A stretch of DNA of 64,000 nucleotides, from positions 9,499,162-9,563,161 of the forward strand of contig NC_086283.1 in the NCBI RefSeq assembly GCF_021018805.1, in the 5' to 3' direction. Position 1 is the first letter of the stretch, and each line of letters starts with the position of its first letter. This stretch comes from Prinia subflava. Taxonomy: Eukaryota > Chordata > Aves > Passeriformes > Cisticolidae. The position numbers and the translations under genes are program-made. Shown here in pieces: positions 51,553-64,000 of the stretch. The notes beneath the pieces are model-generated. The model did no database searches and was not told the DNA's origin. It was given only the letters and a program-made list of their open reading frames with translations.

Positions 51553-52789
51553 CTTATAAAACACAAATCAGAATGCCAGCTGAAAATATTTTACTGTCCC
51601 AGACCAGACATCTCAGGGAATGAGTAAAAGAACAGATAATATCACAGAAACAACATAGAGTTGATGAACTGACTGGATTTGCATTTCACAGATGAATTCA
51701 GTATAGTCAGTTTTTTTATTCTGGTCTTTCAGTCTAACATCACAAAGCTGACAAAAGAAAATACATATCTTTAAATCTGTATAAAGCAAAGCTATTGTAT
51801 TGCTTCACATTAGAAAGGAGATGAAAACAGAATGCTTAACATTTCCAACTGCCCTTTGATAGACTGATGACCTATAATCAGTTCCCTTATGCCTACGTGT
51901 TAAGGAAAAGCTCATTTATCACACATAGTGCAATTGCTATTCATCTTATAAAACATTTCTCTTAATTGCAGTCAAAGTTCTCAAAATTGTATTTGAGCTA
52001 GGCCACAGAAATTGCAGTATAATTAATCCATTCCAGTTGTTTACCTCATAAAAGCCAAGGAAAGAGGCACTTGTAGGCTGTTACTTAAGTATGACCTGCT
52101 CTTTGCGTGCAGCACAAGCCTGCTTTATGAGCACATTTCCCAATCCATTAGTATTTGTTTTGCCAGGCATTCTGCTGGACCGTACTAGCACAGTCTTCTT
52201 AAAACACGATCTCTGCCCACAAACAGTGAAAAAAGGGGCAATTCTGAAGATAGAGAAGAGGAATAAGGCCAGAGAGACTAGTCTAATAGTATCTGACATT
52301 AAATCACTTAAATGGAAACTGCCCAGATGTGTTTTTTTAAAAAAAACAACAACAAAGCATAGCACTTCTCCTATAATATCAGATCAGATGGACCTAAATC
52401 AGGATACTTACAAATTTCTACTTTTCCAGATTTTAAAACAGAATAAGCATCAAACAAATGATATAAGAAACATAATTAAACTTGGCTACAGTTCTCTGCC
52501 ATTTTTTTCATATTTCATTTACTTTTCACATTTTATTTCTTCACCTACTAAAAAACCCTTTTTGTGAACAACAGTGTTCTCACAAAAAAAAAAAAAAAAG
52601 GAAGAATCTTTCAAGATGCATGCATGAAGAGTGCAGCTTTTGTCCTCTGAAATCCAGTTACAGTTGGAAGTTCTCTGTTTGCTATGTTCCTTCCAGTCAG
52701 ATTTCTAAAAACAAACTCTCTGCACCATCACAATGATAAAGAACTCTCAACCCATACATGGCCATCATCTCAGGACAGCGTTCAGGATG
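51553..52789. other. BANK1 intron with an incidental antisense frame
   Basis: A 158-codon plus-strand frame spans 52091-52567 but has no family resemblance and no paired splice sites. A poly-A run lies near 52583. Nothing else is recognised. Confidence 0.5.
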
Positions 52790-53303
52790 AAAATCACAGA
52801 ATCAATTAGGTTGGAAAAGATCTCCAAAATCATTGAGTTTAACTTCTGACCAACCACCAACCAGTCAACAAGACCATGGCACATGTGCCACATTCAGTCA
52901 TTTCCCAAAGACCTCCAGGGATGTGACTCCTCCACCTCCCTGGGCAACCAGTTTCAAATGTTTAACAAATGTTTCTGTGAAGAAATTCCTCCTGACATCC
53001 AACCTGAACATCTTCTGGCACAGTTTGAGGCCTCTTACCCTGTCACTGGTTGCCTGGGAGAAGATATCAAATCTCACCTGGCAGAGCCTCCACTCAGGTA
53101 GGTTGTAGAGAGTGATCAGCCTTTTCTCCAGGCTCAACAATGCCAGCTCCTTCAGCCACTCCTCACGTGAGTTATTCTCTAGACCCTTCCCCAGCTTCAT
53201 TGTCCTTCTCTGGACACAATTCAGCACTTCATTGTCTTTCTTAAAGCATGGGGCCCAGAACTGGACACCACACTTGACTGGTGCAGTCTCACCAGTGCAG
53301 AGT
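52790..53303 (-). mobile_element. CR1 LINE, 5'-truncated copy
   Basis: Read on the plus strand it starts with AAAATCACAGAATCA, the complement of the CR1 3'-terminal ATTCTGTG octamer. It goes on with GGTTGGAAAAGATCTCCAAA, CCTCCAGGGATG, CCTGGGCAACC, AAATTCCTCCTGACATCCAA, CTTCTCTGGACACAATTC and GGGGCCCAGAACTGGACACC. These are diagnostic blocks of avian CR1 3' ends. The copy is about 510 bp, minus strand, and 5'-truncated as most CR1 copies are. Confidence 0.93.
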
Positions 53304-54090
53304 CTCAGAAATCATCAGGTTACAGAATTACCAAAACAGAGCTCCAAGAAGCCACAGTGGAAAATTGTAGCCTATGTGTATGTATTTCCTCCTATCCAAG
53401 GTTATATTGCAATCATAATAAAATTATTGCAATCATTATAAAATGTAAGTTGCTCTGGGAATTCACAGCATGCACTAATGGCAAACTATACTCTGAATAC
53501 ATAGGTGAGAAATGTTATTCTTCACTCACATCAAGAATAGGGATAGGTGTGCCCCTTACATCTGCAGAGATCTAAAGAAAACTGTTAAATAGTTGAAACA
53601 GTTTTCAACTAGTTATGAATGGAGCAATAGAAAAAATCATTAGGAACTAGCAAAGATGAGTGATAGAGACAAATGGCATGAATATGATCAGAGAAAAGAA
53701 ACTATTTCCTGCATCAATAAGAATTATGGAGAGGTGAATAACCAGATTTACTGCATTAAATATAAAATGAGACATTTAGTAACAGAGTGATAAGAAAATA
53801 ATATTAGGTTTGCATTTTATGGTGGTAATTTTGAAGAATGTTAATCTATAACTAATCAATGACATTTTAAGGCTGCCACCTGCCATCTAACTACAGAAAA
53901 CCAATCTCACAGAACCTAGGTTCCCATAAATCACACAGCTTTGCTTCTCTGCATTATTAAAAGTTATGTGTGCAAAACTCATGTAAAGGAAACACCCACA
54001 AAATAGCAGAAAGGGAAACTACTTATCAGGAAAAGTGAAGGAAGTTGAAACCTTTTAGTTTTTCTTAAAGGTAAAGAATATTTTTCTTAC
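53304..54090. other. BANK1 intron
   Basis: Nothing recognised. Confidence 0.6.
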
Positions 54091-54229
54091 CTGGGGCTTT
54101 CACATATTTGACCTTCTTGTTCCAAGAGGCTGTCTGTGTTCTAATTTGTTGATTATCTGTTATGAATTCAATTTCTAGAGTTTCTTCATCTATTTCCTCT
54201 TTCAACAGAATGAATATTTCACCGGGGTT
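54091..54229 (-). CDS. BANK1: BANK1 exon: start of DBB domain
   Basis: The acceptor is AATTTTGTAG before 54229 and the donor CCCCAG|GTAAGA at 54091. It reads 46 codons plus 1 nt. The peptide begins NPGEIFILLKEEIDEETLEI, then has EFITDNQQIRT, SWNKKVKYVKAP. Human BANK1 has NPGEIFIMLRDE, VEVEFTSSNKRIRT and LWNKKVWCMKA at the same place, including the conserved Trp-Asn-Lys-Lys. This is the first strand pair of the DBB domain. Of the five exons it gives the strongest evidence that the gene is BANK1. Confidence 0.95.
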
Positions 54230-55330
54230 CTACAAAATTAAAATGTGTTCCCATTAGTCCTTCAGAAAATTATACTGGAAGCATAACATGATATTGAAAG
54301 TATGTTGAGACTTTCCTTTACCAACAACTTCATGCAAAAAATTTGTACTATCAAAATAGGATGATATCTCACTGCTTCCTTTAGTATTTTACTTAATGAC
54401 AGACACAAGTAATTTTAAATTCAGCTTACACAGGAACATTTTAAAACGGTACATTAACTGCATATGTAGGTGAATTGTTACATTTTCTAAGATCCCTCTA
54501 TTTTATTGTCTAGAAAAATGACATCCATCCTAATAAGAATAACCTAAAATACTTTACACTCAACCTCTTACACTAAGATGACAGTAGACAGAAGAGCAGG
54601 TGATGTGAGACAATAGCCCTGTACTACCTCCTAAACCAGAGGAAAAATCACTCCCTTAGAACTGTACTGGTCTCAACAATGAAATGATGTGTAATAAGTC
54701 ATTTTTAAAAGACAGACAGCAAACAAAATCCATGACATACTTGACTGTGGCCACTCATTTATATAAAGGAATGCAGGGCTGGATTTTGTACTTCCTCTAT
54801 TTATGCTGTCACGTTTCTTCTAGCAACTCTGATTAAAAGAACATATGAACATTTATGTCCACTGCATATGCATGCAGATACATACATATAAATATTTCTG
54901 ATTTAATTTGAACTCAGAACTAGGTCTGCAATCACACAAGTCCTGTGTAATTCAAGATGTGGGCACATATGCATGTATACATGCATCCATCCTGGACTTT
55001 TGTCAAGACAAATTCCACATCTCTAAAGAAGTGCCTGATTACTTGCTCTCTCTGAAGTATAAGGCCCATATGACAGTAATACTTCAACTCAAGCTACTAA
55101 ATAACTCTAATAGAGCTGTCTCCAAACTACTTTATTTGCAAATCTTTTGACTGCAGTGTGGATGCAACCCAAAGGCAAAATAAATCCCACTGCAGTCTTG
55201 ATGCACTCTTATTTTGGTCCCTTGGCAATTTTGAAAACAAATAGCAGATATATTATGAATGAGACTGCAGCAGGAAGAGGAGAAGAACAATAACTGCTAT
55301 TCCAAAGATTTTAGCATTCAGAAGTCTTAC
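54230..55330. other. BANK1 intron
   Basis: Nothing recognised. Confidence 0.6.
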
Positions 55331-55479
55331 CTCACATAATACTCTTTTTGGAAGCACCAATATTGACTGCTCGTTACTTTTTAATCTTTCAGAAAGTACC
55401 TCTGTTTTAAAAGAGAGGTCTGTTTCTTCTGATGCTTCCCTGGCATCTGACAAGTTAATATCAGAGATAGGCTGGTGAT
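55331..55479 (-). CDS. BANK1: BANK1 exon: linker between TIR and DBB domains
   Basis: The acceptor is TTATTTCAG before 55479 and the donor TGTGAG|GTAAGA at 55331. It reads 2 nt plus 49 codons and ends in phase 0 on Cys-Glu. The peptide is polar and acidic (SDAREASEETDLSFKTE), then hydrophobic (SILVLPKRVLCE) before NPGEIFI of the next exon. The human linker ends similarly (AVVLPTEIPCE). It is poorly conserved otherwise, as expected for a disordered linker. The upstream exon must end with one nucleotide of a split codon; it was not found within the remaining 8.5 kb. Confidence 0.88.
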
Positions 55480-56962
55480 CTGAAATAAATAATGAGAATA
55501 TTGTTAAAAATGTTAATCTATCAAAATATGGCAATGATGTGGTTTCCAATGTATTACTCATATGGCATTTGGAGTCACATTAAGGACAGCACATGAAAGC
55601 CTGGCAAAATTCCCTTAATGCAAATATGATGGGATGTCCTCTTTTGATAAAGAGCTTGCCTCTGAAGTTTTGATCCTTCAGCCCTGATTTACATGAACAG
55701 GCACTGCACATATGCTTTGTCTTCCTAAAACAAAAAGGGACATAGCCTTTTGATTGAAATAGTTGTGAACAGCAAAGTCAGGGAGATCAGCCAGTTCTGT
55801 CATCTCAGAAATCTCATATACTAGGATAAAACAGGATTTTTATCACTCTTCCCTCCTTTATATGTAAACAAGCACATGCTGTCATGTTTATAGCATCAAC
55901 CCACCTGTCTATAGGAAGGGTTTACATGATACCTGTAACGTGGTACTATTTACAGTAGGCACAGATTTCTTTGAGGCATGGTCTTTGCCTGCCTTAATGG
56001 GCAAAAGGATGGATGGAAGCCATAATTTTTTAAAATGGGATGATCTGTGTTTGGAAATGCTCTGTCATTTATACAGGTAGCTTGCAGTCAGTTTCTTTTC
56101 TCTTTCACTGTACCAGAAAAGACCCAAGAGCCTTTAGGAAATATAGTGAATCCTTCACCATATCACAGATTTTAATCATGAAAAAGAACTGACAATTGCA
56201 TCTGCATCATGCAGAGCTCTGACTAAGCCTGTGTTTTAGCAAAGGTATCCTTTACCTGCTGTGTCTCAGCTGTATCATTACACCTCCTTTCCACACACTC
56301 CATTACCCCGTGTGAAACACTGCCGCCACCCATCTCAAAGGACTGCAGCAGCTCTTCATCATGCAGGATTAGTCAGTATACTGCAGTCACCTAGTTAGAT
56401 TATTGATACCATTTCACACAGTTCAGAGTTAAAAAATCTTGACTGGCTGGTGAGACAATATCCTTAGAGACATCCACACTATCTTGTATTACTGCAAATT
56501 ATGAAAGACTCACAGTCAATTACATTCAAGGATACAAGAACTTTTGAGCTACATATTTTCCTCTTAAATGGATATAGAATATTAAAATAAATTAGTGATG
56601 GGCAGAATACAGAACTGTAGCCATTTGGCATTGCTGAAAGACGTACCACAGCCATTTTGTGTTTCTTTGAAAAGGTGCCCAAGTGACTGAGGTACACAAA
56701 CCATAGAGTGCTCCTAAGTGGCATAAAAACCTTTCCAGTCAGTGTCAATACTGGCAATCTACAATTAGTTTTCTCACTTCTTGCTTTCCTTTATTTCCCC
56801 CATATGCACCAGTTCATCTGATACAGGATGTTTCCTTGCCTTACCAATCTTGTCTTGCCTAAGGCATAGATTTAATAAATTTCCACAATAATAAATGTAT
56901 CTGCTAAATGAAGTTATGCCACGGCATCCTATTGTAGAATCTTTTTTATCCAGGGATAGATA
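55480..56962. other. BANK1 intron
   Basis: Intron upstream of the linker exon. An 87-nt exon-like stretch at 56256-56342 is out of phase with the gene. Nothing else is recognised. Confidence 0.6.
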
Positions 56963-57254
56963 AGGAGGGAAGGAAGATGCGGAAGGTGCAGAAGGTGTGG
57001 AAGGTGCGGAAGGAAGGTGCGGAAGGAAGGTGCGGAAGGTGCGGAAGGTGCGGAAGGTGCGGAAGGAAGGAAGGTGCGGAAGGAAGGTGCGGAAGGAAGG
57101 TGCGGAAGGTGCGGAAGGTGCGGAAGGTGCGGAAGGTGCGGAAGGAAGGAAGGAAGGAAGGAAGGAAGGAAGGAAGGAAGGAAGGAAGGAAGGAAGGAAG
57201 GAAGGAAGGAAGGAAGGAAGGAAGGAAGGAAGGAAGGAAGGAAGGAAGGAAGGA
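56963..57254. repeat. GGAA/GGAAGGTGC polypurine array
   Basis: The left part (to about 57135) alternates GGAAGGTGC units with GGAAGGAAGGTGC units. The right part is about 118 bp of almost pure GGAA repeat. The whole is nearly all purine on the plus strand except for the T and C in TGC. The overlapping frames of Lys-Glu-Gly-Arg or Leu-Pro-Ser-Phe repeats on the two strands are artefacts. Confidence 0.97.
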
Positions 57255-57696
57255 AATCAAATTCCATGGTTCCTTGAAGAAGTTGAAGTTTCCTTGAACA
57301 TCTAACCTAAGTTAAGCAGGTTCATCACTAGGTAGTAAAGTCTGCCCATCTTACTCCTGCTTATACCCTTATGCCTTTAAGGCAAAATAATTCTGAATTA
57401 AAGCTGTGAATTTAGCATAGATTGCTGAAATTACACTTAACCTAGATGTAGATTTACTTTACTAAAGTAGTATTAATTACATGTGCTTTAATTTACATTA
57501 AAAAGCAAATATGTTACACTGAACAAAGTCTATTCTGTTTCTGAATGAGAACTCACACATAGTTCAATGTAGTTTAACTAATCCAGCTCAGAATATAAGA
57601 GCAATAATTTCTCTGATTATCACTGTGAAGACTAGACTTTATTGAGCACTGGCCTTCAGAAAAATGAAGGCCTGGGCTCTTGCTGAGGAAAATAGT
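57255..57696. other. BANK1 intron
   Basis: Nothing recognised. Confidence 0.6.
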
Positions 57697-58049
57697 TACC
57701 ATACAGCAGCCTTACAGTACCTAAACAAGGCCTACAAGAAATATGGAGATGGACTTTTTACAAGGGCATGTAGGGATAACACAAGGGACAATGGCTTCAT
57801 ACTCAGGGAGGGTGGGTTTAGACTGGATATATTAGGAAGAAATGCCTTACAGTGAGGGTGGTGAGACACCATCACACGTTTCCCAGAGCAGCTGTGGATG
57901 CCTCATACCTGGCAGTGTTCAAGGCCAGGCTGGATGGGCTTTGAGAAACCTGGTCTGGTGAAAGGTGCCAATGCTTATGGCTAGTGGATTGGGACTAGAT
58001 GGCCTTTAAGCTCCTGTCCAGCCCAAACCTTTCTATGATTCTGTGATTA
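57697..58049 (+). mobile_element. CR1 LINE, 5'-truncated copy
   Basis: It shows the CR1 3' region in sense: GGCCTACAAGAAATATGGAG, ACTTTTTACAAGGGCATGTA, ACTGGATATATTAGGAAGAA, GCTGTGGATGCC, GTTCAAGGCCAGGCTGGATG, GGACTAGATGGCCTTTAAG, then the terminal TTCTATGATTCTGTGATT. About 350 bp, plus strand, opposite in orientation to the CR1 at 52790. Confidence 0.93.
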
Positions 58050-61000
58050 TGTATGCCCACAGCACATATTTTAGGAACGGATTCACATTTTAAGTTACTC
58101 ATAAATCTTAGACTTATGCACACAGAATTCACTTCAGAAGATAACTCAAATGAAGTACATGCTGCTTCTGAATTTTTTTCTGCCACTTTAGGCAAAGGAG
58201 TCTTACAGAGACAAGAAACATTCCGTTATCAGATTGACAAAATGACAGGAATGAATAACAAATCTGGAAGGCACTGGATTCTCAGATGTCAACAATCTGT
58301 CAGTGATTGTTCTTCAAGGATCATGTAGATGCATTCTAATCTATGTAAAGTTCATGACAACTCTATTTTACAGTCTGCACTCTACTTATCAAAGATGATA
58401 GTAGTCCCTTTCACCTTTTAATGTCAATAATTCATCTCTTGAGAACATTAATCCTGTTGCTAACAAGTTGGTTTCAATTAAGATAACATTTTCTTCCCCA
58501 TTAGTGACTGCATTTTAATATTTTTATTATGCTTAGTGACACCTAAATGCAGTATCAGAACTTCAACCCAGTCACTACTGTGATAGCACAGCTATCCCAA
58601 TAATAGACAGTTATGAAATGTGGCTCTTACATCAGAGACTTGGATATTTAAGAGAATTAGGATTCGCCTGCTGATTTGAAAGTGGCTATCAATTTATTAG
58701 CCAAAAACCATCAAGCAAGACCTCCTTCATTAAATGTAAGGTCTACCTAACAATCAATGAATCATGTACAACAGTCCAGGAACCACAGGAATCTATATTA
58801 CCACTACAAGACAGTCACCAAAGTTTGGAGCCACCATCTCCAGCACTCAAATTCCTACAAGGAGTTGCACATGATCTGTCCTAAAATGTGGAACATGAAA
58901 CAACCCATGAAATGTTATTTGTCAATGCTGAACATGCAACAAACCAGAGATTAGGCAAGCCTCAGCTTGTTGGCATTAACTGAAACAAAGTAGCTCATAA
59001 AGGTATTAATACTACAATAATGAGACTGTAGTAACACAAATGGAGCAATGATAGACAATATTTGTTTTATGTAGGCAGAAGGTGTTGCCAGATGTTCAAG
59101 TCTTTTGAACATTTAAATTTTGCACATCTTCATTATTTGCCATCTTTACACTCATGGTTTTAACTGAAAGCAATGGCTAAAGAGCTCCACTAATGCCTGA
59201 GGCTTTCAGAAAAATTCAGAATTTACAACTGAGGGTGAAGATTATCTTAAAAGAAACATAAAAGGAACATCATTATTATACCGCACTATGTAAGAGCGAA
59301 GATTTATTAAAGGGTATTTGTTGCTTGGTGAACATGTTCCTTTAATGTTTTATATAATGGTGACCTATTAGTGAGGTTTTTAAACTGTAGCAGTAACAAT
59401 TAAAATAATTGATGAATAAAACCAGACCCCTTCTTGTAGGATGAAAGTATAAGAAATATTTAACTATATCCAATGAAGCATAGACAACACTGTGAGCCAG
59501 AAGCTAAAAAGAAAGGAAAAAATCTATGATAATCTCCCCTTGAGTAATCAGAGCAGTACTGCTGGGAATTATCATCTATTATAAAAGATAATGCTTAATT
59601 TCCATCAGATTACTTTTGTGGACTTACTTTTGACAAATATCTGCTGCAGATGGCCACATTGAAAGGACTGATCTTAAAGTTACATTAATTTTAAATATTA
59701 AAATGTAACACACATTTACTTGTAACTTAGCTGGGGACAACACCACTGTTTTCAATTTCACTTCAGTGTTCCGTCCTAATTCACGCAACTTTGATACATC
59801 AGCTTGGTATATTTTACATAAGACCCTTTGGTTTTAAGACATTATTGCTTTCAATTTAACATTTTGAACTAAATTCATGACATGACTTTGAAATTGCATT
59901 CCTTTACACAGACTGAGAAATTTTCATAACATGTCTCAAGTCTCCTGTGTGTTCAACAGCTAATACTTCACCACAGCTTCTAAGCAACTCTCGTGCTATA
60001 TCCAACTTCCCCCTTACCCCAAATTCTAACCTTTCAAATGCACTCTTTACTTTTTCTTCCTGCAGCCTACATGAGAATTAAAAGTTCTCTGTCTTTGATT
60101 ACTTGGTAGTTGCTACATGTTTTGAGTCAACCATGTGTGTGACAGATTCAGGGCATTAAAAATAGGAGAAAACAAACCTATGAAAGATTTATGTGTTTTC
60201 TAAGGCTACCCATGAAATGAATCTCTCAGTCAAAATTAGGCTGGTTTTACAAAAGCAAAATGCCTGCTAGCTTTACAAATTTCAGGTCTTCCTCAAGATT
60301 TGCAAAGCAATGCCTGTTGCAGAACTGAAACTGGTACAAAAGAGGTCCTCAATTAGCCCTAGATCACACATCATACAAGAGGATGAGAAATATGGGTAAA
60401 TCAAGTCAGGCAGATGACATGGAATGGGAGGATAATTTAGCACATCTGGCCACATTGCCACATGAAAGAAGAGTCAGGGTGTCCCAGTGTCAAAGATTAA
60501 AATAAAGAGGATTACAGCAGATCCTTTAATTTCAGGAGGCATCCTGTGTAATATGGTAGGCCCACTCTCCAGCATAATGTGATGTAAAGGCAGAGGTGAT
60601 GGCATTGGGTTCTGTGAAGTACGACTGAAAAGGTTCCCATGTATAAGTGACTTCCTTGCAATTCAAAAGCCTGAAGCCAAACATTTCTGTGAGTGCCCAG
60701 CAGAAATATGGATAAAGAAGAACCATACAGTAAAAAATGAAGTAACCTCCTGTGATGTGGAAAAAAAATCAGGAAAAAAGACATAAGAACATCATGTTCT
60801 TCTTGCAATCCACCATTAGTTTATCACAGACTTTTATGAAAGACAATCCTGTTAAAGTGTGGGTATCTGCAAATGCTGTATGAGCTCAGTAGAGAGTGCA
60901 GCAGAGTGGGATTGAAAGGGAGCCTCTAACTGCTCAAATTGCTCTAAAAATTACCAGAGAAAGGCTGTGAGAAACAGAGAGGCAGAAAACATCCACCACA

Positions 61001-64000
61001 CTGGGTTTCCTTCAATGCAACTGTGTTCCTTACATGATTGTGGGATTTACTCATTTTTACCATAAGCACTCTCTAAGATATTATTTCAAAGCAAATTCCC
61101 TTTTCTGTACTTTTTCTTTCGCAATGGTGAGAGAAGGCTTAGGAAAGAAAAGGTTTCCAAAACTCACAGAAAATAATTAAAACATACTCAAACACAAAAA
61201 CACATGACTTCAGTCTTAATTTCTTTCATTTGTTTTCTATGATGAATAAATTCCAAACCCAGATAAACTTATTTATTAGTGGACAAGTTGTAAATAACAC
61301 TTCTCACCATGTTGAACTAACTATCATTTACAAATGCACTGACAGTTATTTTTGTTTTTCTCAAAAGCATTCTCAGCCCCAGTTTCTCCTGCATGGTTGA
61401 GTTCTTCTGTCAAAAACAGTAGCTTTCTGTAAGTTGGCCTATTTTGCCCACATCTCCAAAATATTTGTATTACTTTATTTATGGTGTACAACTTTTCTTG
61501 CAAATAAGCATCAAACTGACAGTTCCTTTAAAAGCTATGAAGAACAGTTTTTCCTTTTCTGAATGTTATACATAAGTTGGTGTTTATGTCATCTTCGCAA
61601 CCAGTGGTGCTGTAATTTTCATTAACATCCATTTCTCTCCCATAATAGCTATCCTGAAACCCTTTACATCTATTATTTTCTGAGTTACTCTACACATGTA
61701 GGCCTAGATTGATTTTCTGTGGAGGTACATGTTCACCTGTTCTTTTGTTATCAGGTATGTTTTTGTACACAATTTATCACTCTGATATAACTGTAGCCTA
61801 ATGGGGCATCAGGAATGCATCTAAAAAGAATATGAAAGTCTCATTACATGTAGCCTTTTGGATCTGATAATAAAACCAAAAGATCTGAAAATAAAACCAA
61901 AAGATCCTGCCTTCAAACTGGAAAGGCTATTTACCATGAGTTTACCAAAAATCTTTAAGAAATAACTAGTATAAGAATAGGCATTTCTTTTAATATATAC
62001 TTTTATGTGATTGTAACTCTATATTCAAAGGCAATCCAAAGTTATAACAATGAACTAGTTCTAACTGGTCTGTGATTTTAAAGAAATGTTTGATTTTGTT
62101 AGTGCTTTAGCTGGGATGAATATATATTTAGATGCATTTTGGGACTGATTTTATCTTTTATTGCATATCAGTTCATGCTATTATTTTTTTCTGCAGTGAA
62201 ATCCATGATGTTCAGCTTCACCAGCAGCACTTAGGAACATGACTACTCTGATGAGTTTGACACACAGCAAGACTGTCCCAAAAAGTTTCTATTAGGCATA
62301 CTGATTAGTTTGGAAATAACAACTGCCTGAGGTCGTCTGGGTGCTGAGCAGAGCTGTTGATGGAGCCCTAGACTCTTACTTCCAATTTCTGGATTCTGCA
62401 TGCTTCTCCAGGGAAAAGCAAACTGAAGTATGCCCCTCTGTGTATACCAGAAGTTCTCAGTTATTGAAGCCTCATGTTTTATTAAAGAGTCCTTCCATCC
62501 ACTTCAGAGTTACTGGAGTTCTACCACAGTAAGAACACTTGGGTGTTTTTGTTCCATTTCTCTGTGCTATCAGCACAGACACCTCTCACCTCTGTTTCAG
62601 TGAAGGATTTCAGTGAAGGATTATACAGCACTAAACATTGCCCAAAATGAGATGTGCTGCTGCAACTGAGAGAGACTATCCTCCTGCTACTGACTCAATG
62701 TACCACTGAAGACAAAAGGACTGATAGCTGAGGCATCCAGGGTTGTAAAATCTCCAAAATTTGTTAGTCTGATAAATGGTCCTGCAAATTCCTTATTGTT
62801 GCAAACGGGCCAGCTGTAGCTCCCTAGAGGCTCCTTTATCTCTAACCTCCGAGTCAAACCTCTCATAACTGGCCTGGCTCAAACTGCGCACTGTGCTTGG
62901 ACACAGAAGTGGCACACTACTACATTTAGAAATACACACATAAAAAAGGACACAGATAGAGAGGCGTGTCCAAGAATCAAAAGATACTTCAGGGAGGCAC
63001 AACATTCAAGCTGAAAAAGGGTTTAAGTTCTTACAGGTATGACCCTCATGGAATAAGGAAATTCCTCAAGGACTGAGTAGCCAAACTCTCTCCTCTTAGG
63101 CCATGTTTGAAGCTATTCACTTTCTGAAGACTGTTCTTTAAAGTCATCAAAAAAGGACATGGATGGAAGGTCATGAAGTTTAACGTAAGTGAAATCCTTA
63201 ACAACTGCATTGGGAGAGGCAAGGGGTAGAGACACTGGAAGCAGGCGTTCTCAGCCTTCACCCTGCTCAGACATATCACTAATAATATCAAAATGTGTAC
63301 TGACACAAGACAATATACTCCATGTTACAGCATACCTTAAATCACTCTGGTAACAGAAGCTAACTTGGACTGCAGCAGGTCATTTACCAAAGAGGGTGTC
63401 TTCGTCTCAGGATGACAGCAGAGCTTCAATACACAGGGTTCTTATCAATGTCTGGACTAAATTTATGATGCTGTTCTTGATCTTTACAGCTCTAAATTAC
63501 ATGGGATTTGTCTGGCTAAGAGACCACATGTTTCATGTGCCATGCTGCCACAGCTGCTGTCAGCAGAAAGACTCACGCCAGACATGTTTAGTATTAAAGA
63601 AGGAAAAAAAGTGAGTTGTTAACAGGACTGACTCACTGGGGACAGCTGCTCTGCAATTTATTCCCACCTTTAGTTTGAAATAGCTAAAATCTATTGATCC
63701 TTAAAGCGGGCTAAAAGGTACACTGCTTTCTTGGGAACACAATCAAGAGTGACATTTTTAGACACATCTGAAAACCATGCTTGTTTTCTAACTCCTGATC
63801 ATTTCTCTTTTGTTAGAGCTATGAATTGGAAGGTAATCTGAGGTCTTTATCTTTTAAGACAATGTCCTTTAATCCAACAGAACGGATGCATTTTATTAAA
63901 ATGGGATTTCAGACAGCATTATAGGAAAAGAATAGCATAGCAGAGGTACCTTTAGAGCTCTTCATCTGCAGAGGGGATGCCATTTATTTTGTTAAAAAGT
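58050..64000. other. BANK1 intron or flank, no recognised gene
   Basis: AT-rich sequence. I searched the minus strand for the TIR exon expected upstream of the linker exon and found no open stretch long enough. A 21-bp unit (GATCTGATAATAAAACCAAAA) is duplicated in tandem at 61861-61902. No RNA gene or promoter-like CpG island was seen. Confidence 0.5.

Larger units (their letters stand above)
35457..55479 (-). other. BANK1: BANK1 gene, central part (five exons)
   Basis: BANK1 is a cytoplasmic adaptor of B cells. From known biology, it binds Lyn and the IP3 receptor and links B-cell receptor signals to calcium release. The five exons here are 149, 139, 143, 121 and 197 nt. Their junction phases agree throughout, giving 249 uninterrupted codons. 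The order linker, DBB domain, ankyrin region matches BANK1 and its paralogue PIK3AP1 (BCAP). The sequence favours BANK1: the linker ends in C-E before NPGEIFI, and the ankyrin exon has KHGHKELRKL. No exon here has a frameshift or stop, so the gene appears functional. The TIR exon (right) and the C-terminal proline-rich and Tyr-rich exons (left) are outside the window or not recognised. Confidence 0.9.

Noticed and set aside
52091..52567. 158-codon plus-strand frame between two BANK1 exons
   Set aside because: No recognisable domain and no fitting splice sites; a frame of this length is possible by chance in 64 kb.
56256..56342. 87-nt minus-strand open exon-like stretch just upstream of the BANK1 linker exon, with an internal ATG in good context
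   Set aside because: It ends in phase 0 while the linker exon needs one carried nucleotide; joining gives a stop, so neither cassette nor first-exon use works.
56929..57305. Overlapping 86-112-codon repeat frames on both strands
   Set aside because: Artefacts of the GGAA/GGAAGGTGC array.

Overview
This window looks like vertebrate nuclear DNA, most likely from a bird. It is AT-rich and CpG-poor, almost free of long open frames, carries avian-type CR1 LINE 3' ends and retroviral LTRs, and contains five well-formed coding exons of one host gene. The species cannot be fixed from sequence alone; a songbird is my guess from the LTR type.

The host gene is BANK1 (B-cell scaffold protein with ankyrin repeats), read on the minus strand. 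Five exons are visible, from 5' to 3': 55479-55331, 54229-54091, 51552-51410, 43843-43723 and 35653-35457. All have canonical AG/GT borders and join in one open frame of 249 codons. They cover the linker after the TIR domain, the DBB (Dof/BCAP/BANK) domain and the ankyrin region. The TIR exon should lie beyond the right edge. No C-terminal exon was recognised between 35.4 kb and the left edge, so positions 1-35456 and 55480-64000 are best read as intron.

Region by region: 1-1625 is the 5' part of a minus-strand endogenous retrovirus, with an LTR, a tRNA-Lys-type primer binding site and an intact leader-region frame that runs off the window. From 1.6 to 30.8 kb the sequence is intron, with two exon-like plus-strand segments (2.4 and 5.6 kb). 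A related solo LTR with a perfect 5-bp target duplication sits at 30.84-31.51 kb. From 35 to 55 kb are the BANK1 exons, with an old CR1 (36.5-37.6 kb), a hexanucleotide microsatellite, a possible poison exon (48.5 kb), an LTR-like segment holding four 48-bp tandem repeats (49.7-50.3 kb) and a 5'-truncated CR1 (52.8-53.3 kb). From 55.5 kb on the sequence is intron, with a 290-bp GGAA-rich polypurine array and another CR1.

The most unusual item is the retroviral leader frame at 1-713. It lacks a Gag-like N-terminus, has three hydrophobic segments followed by an acidic proline-rich part, and is open for 237 codons.
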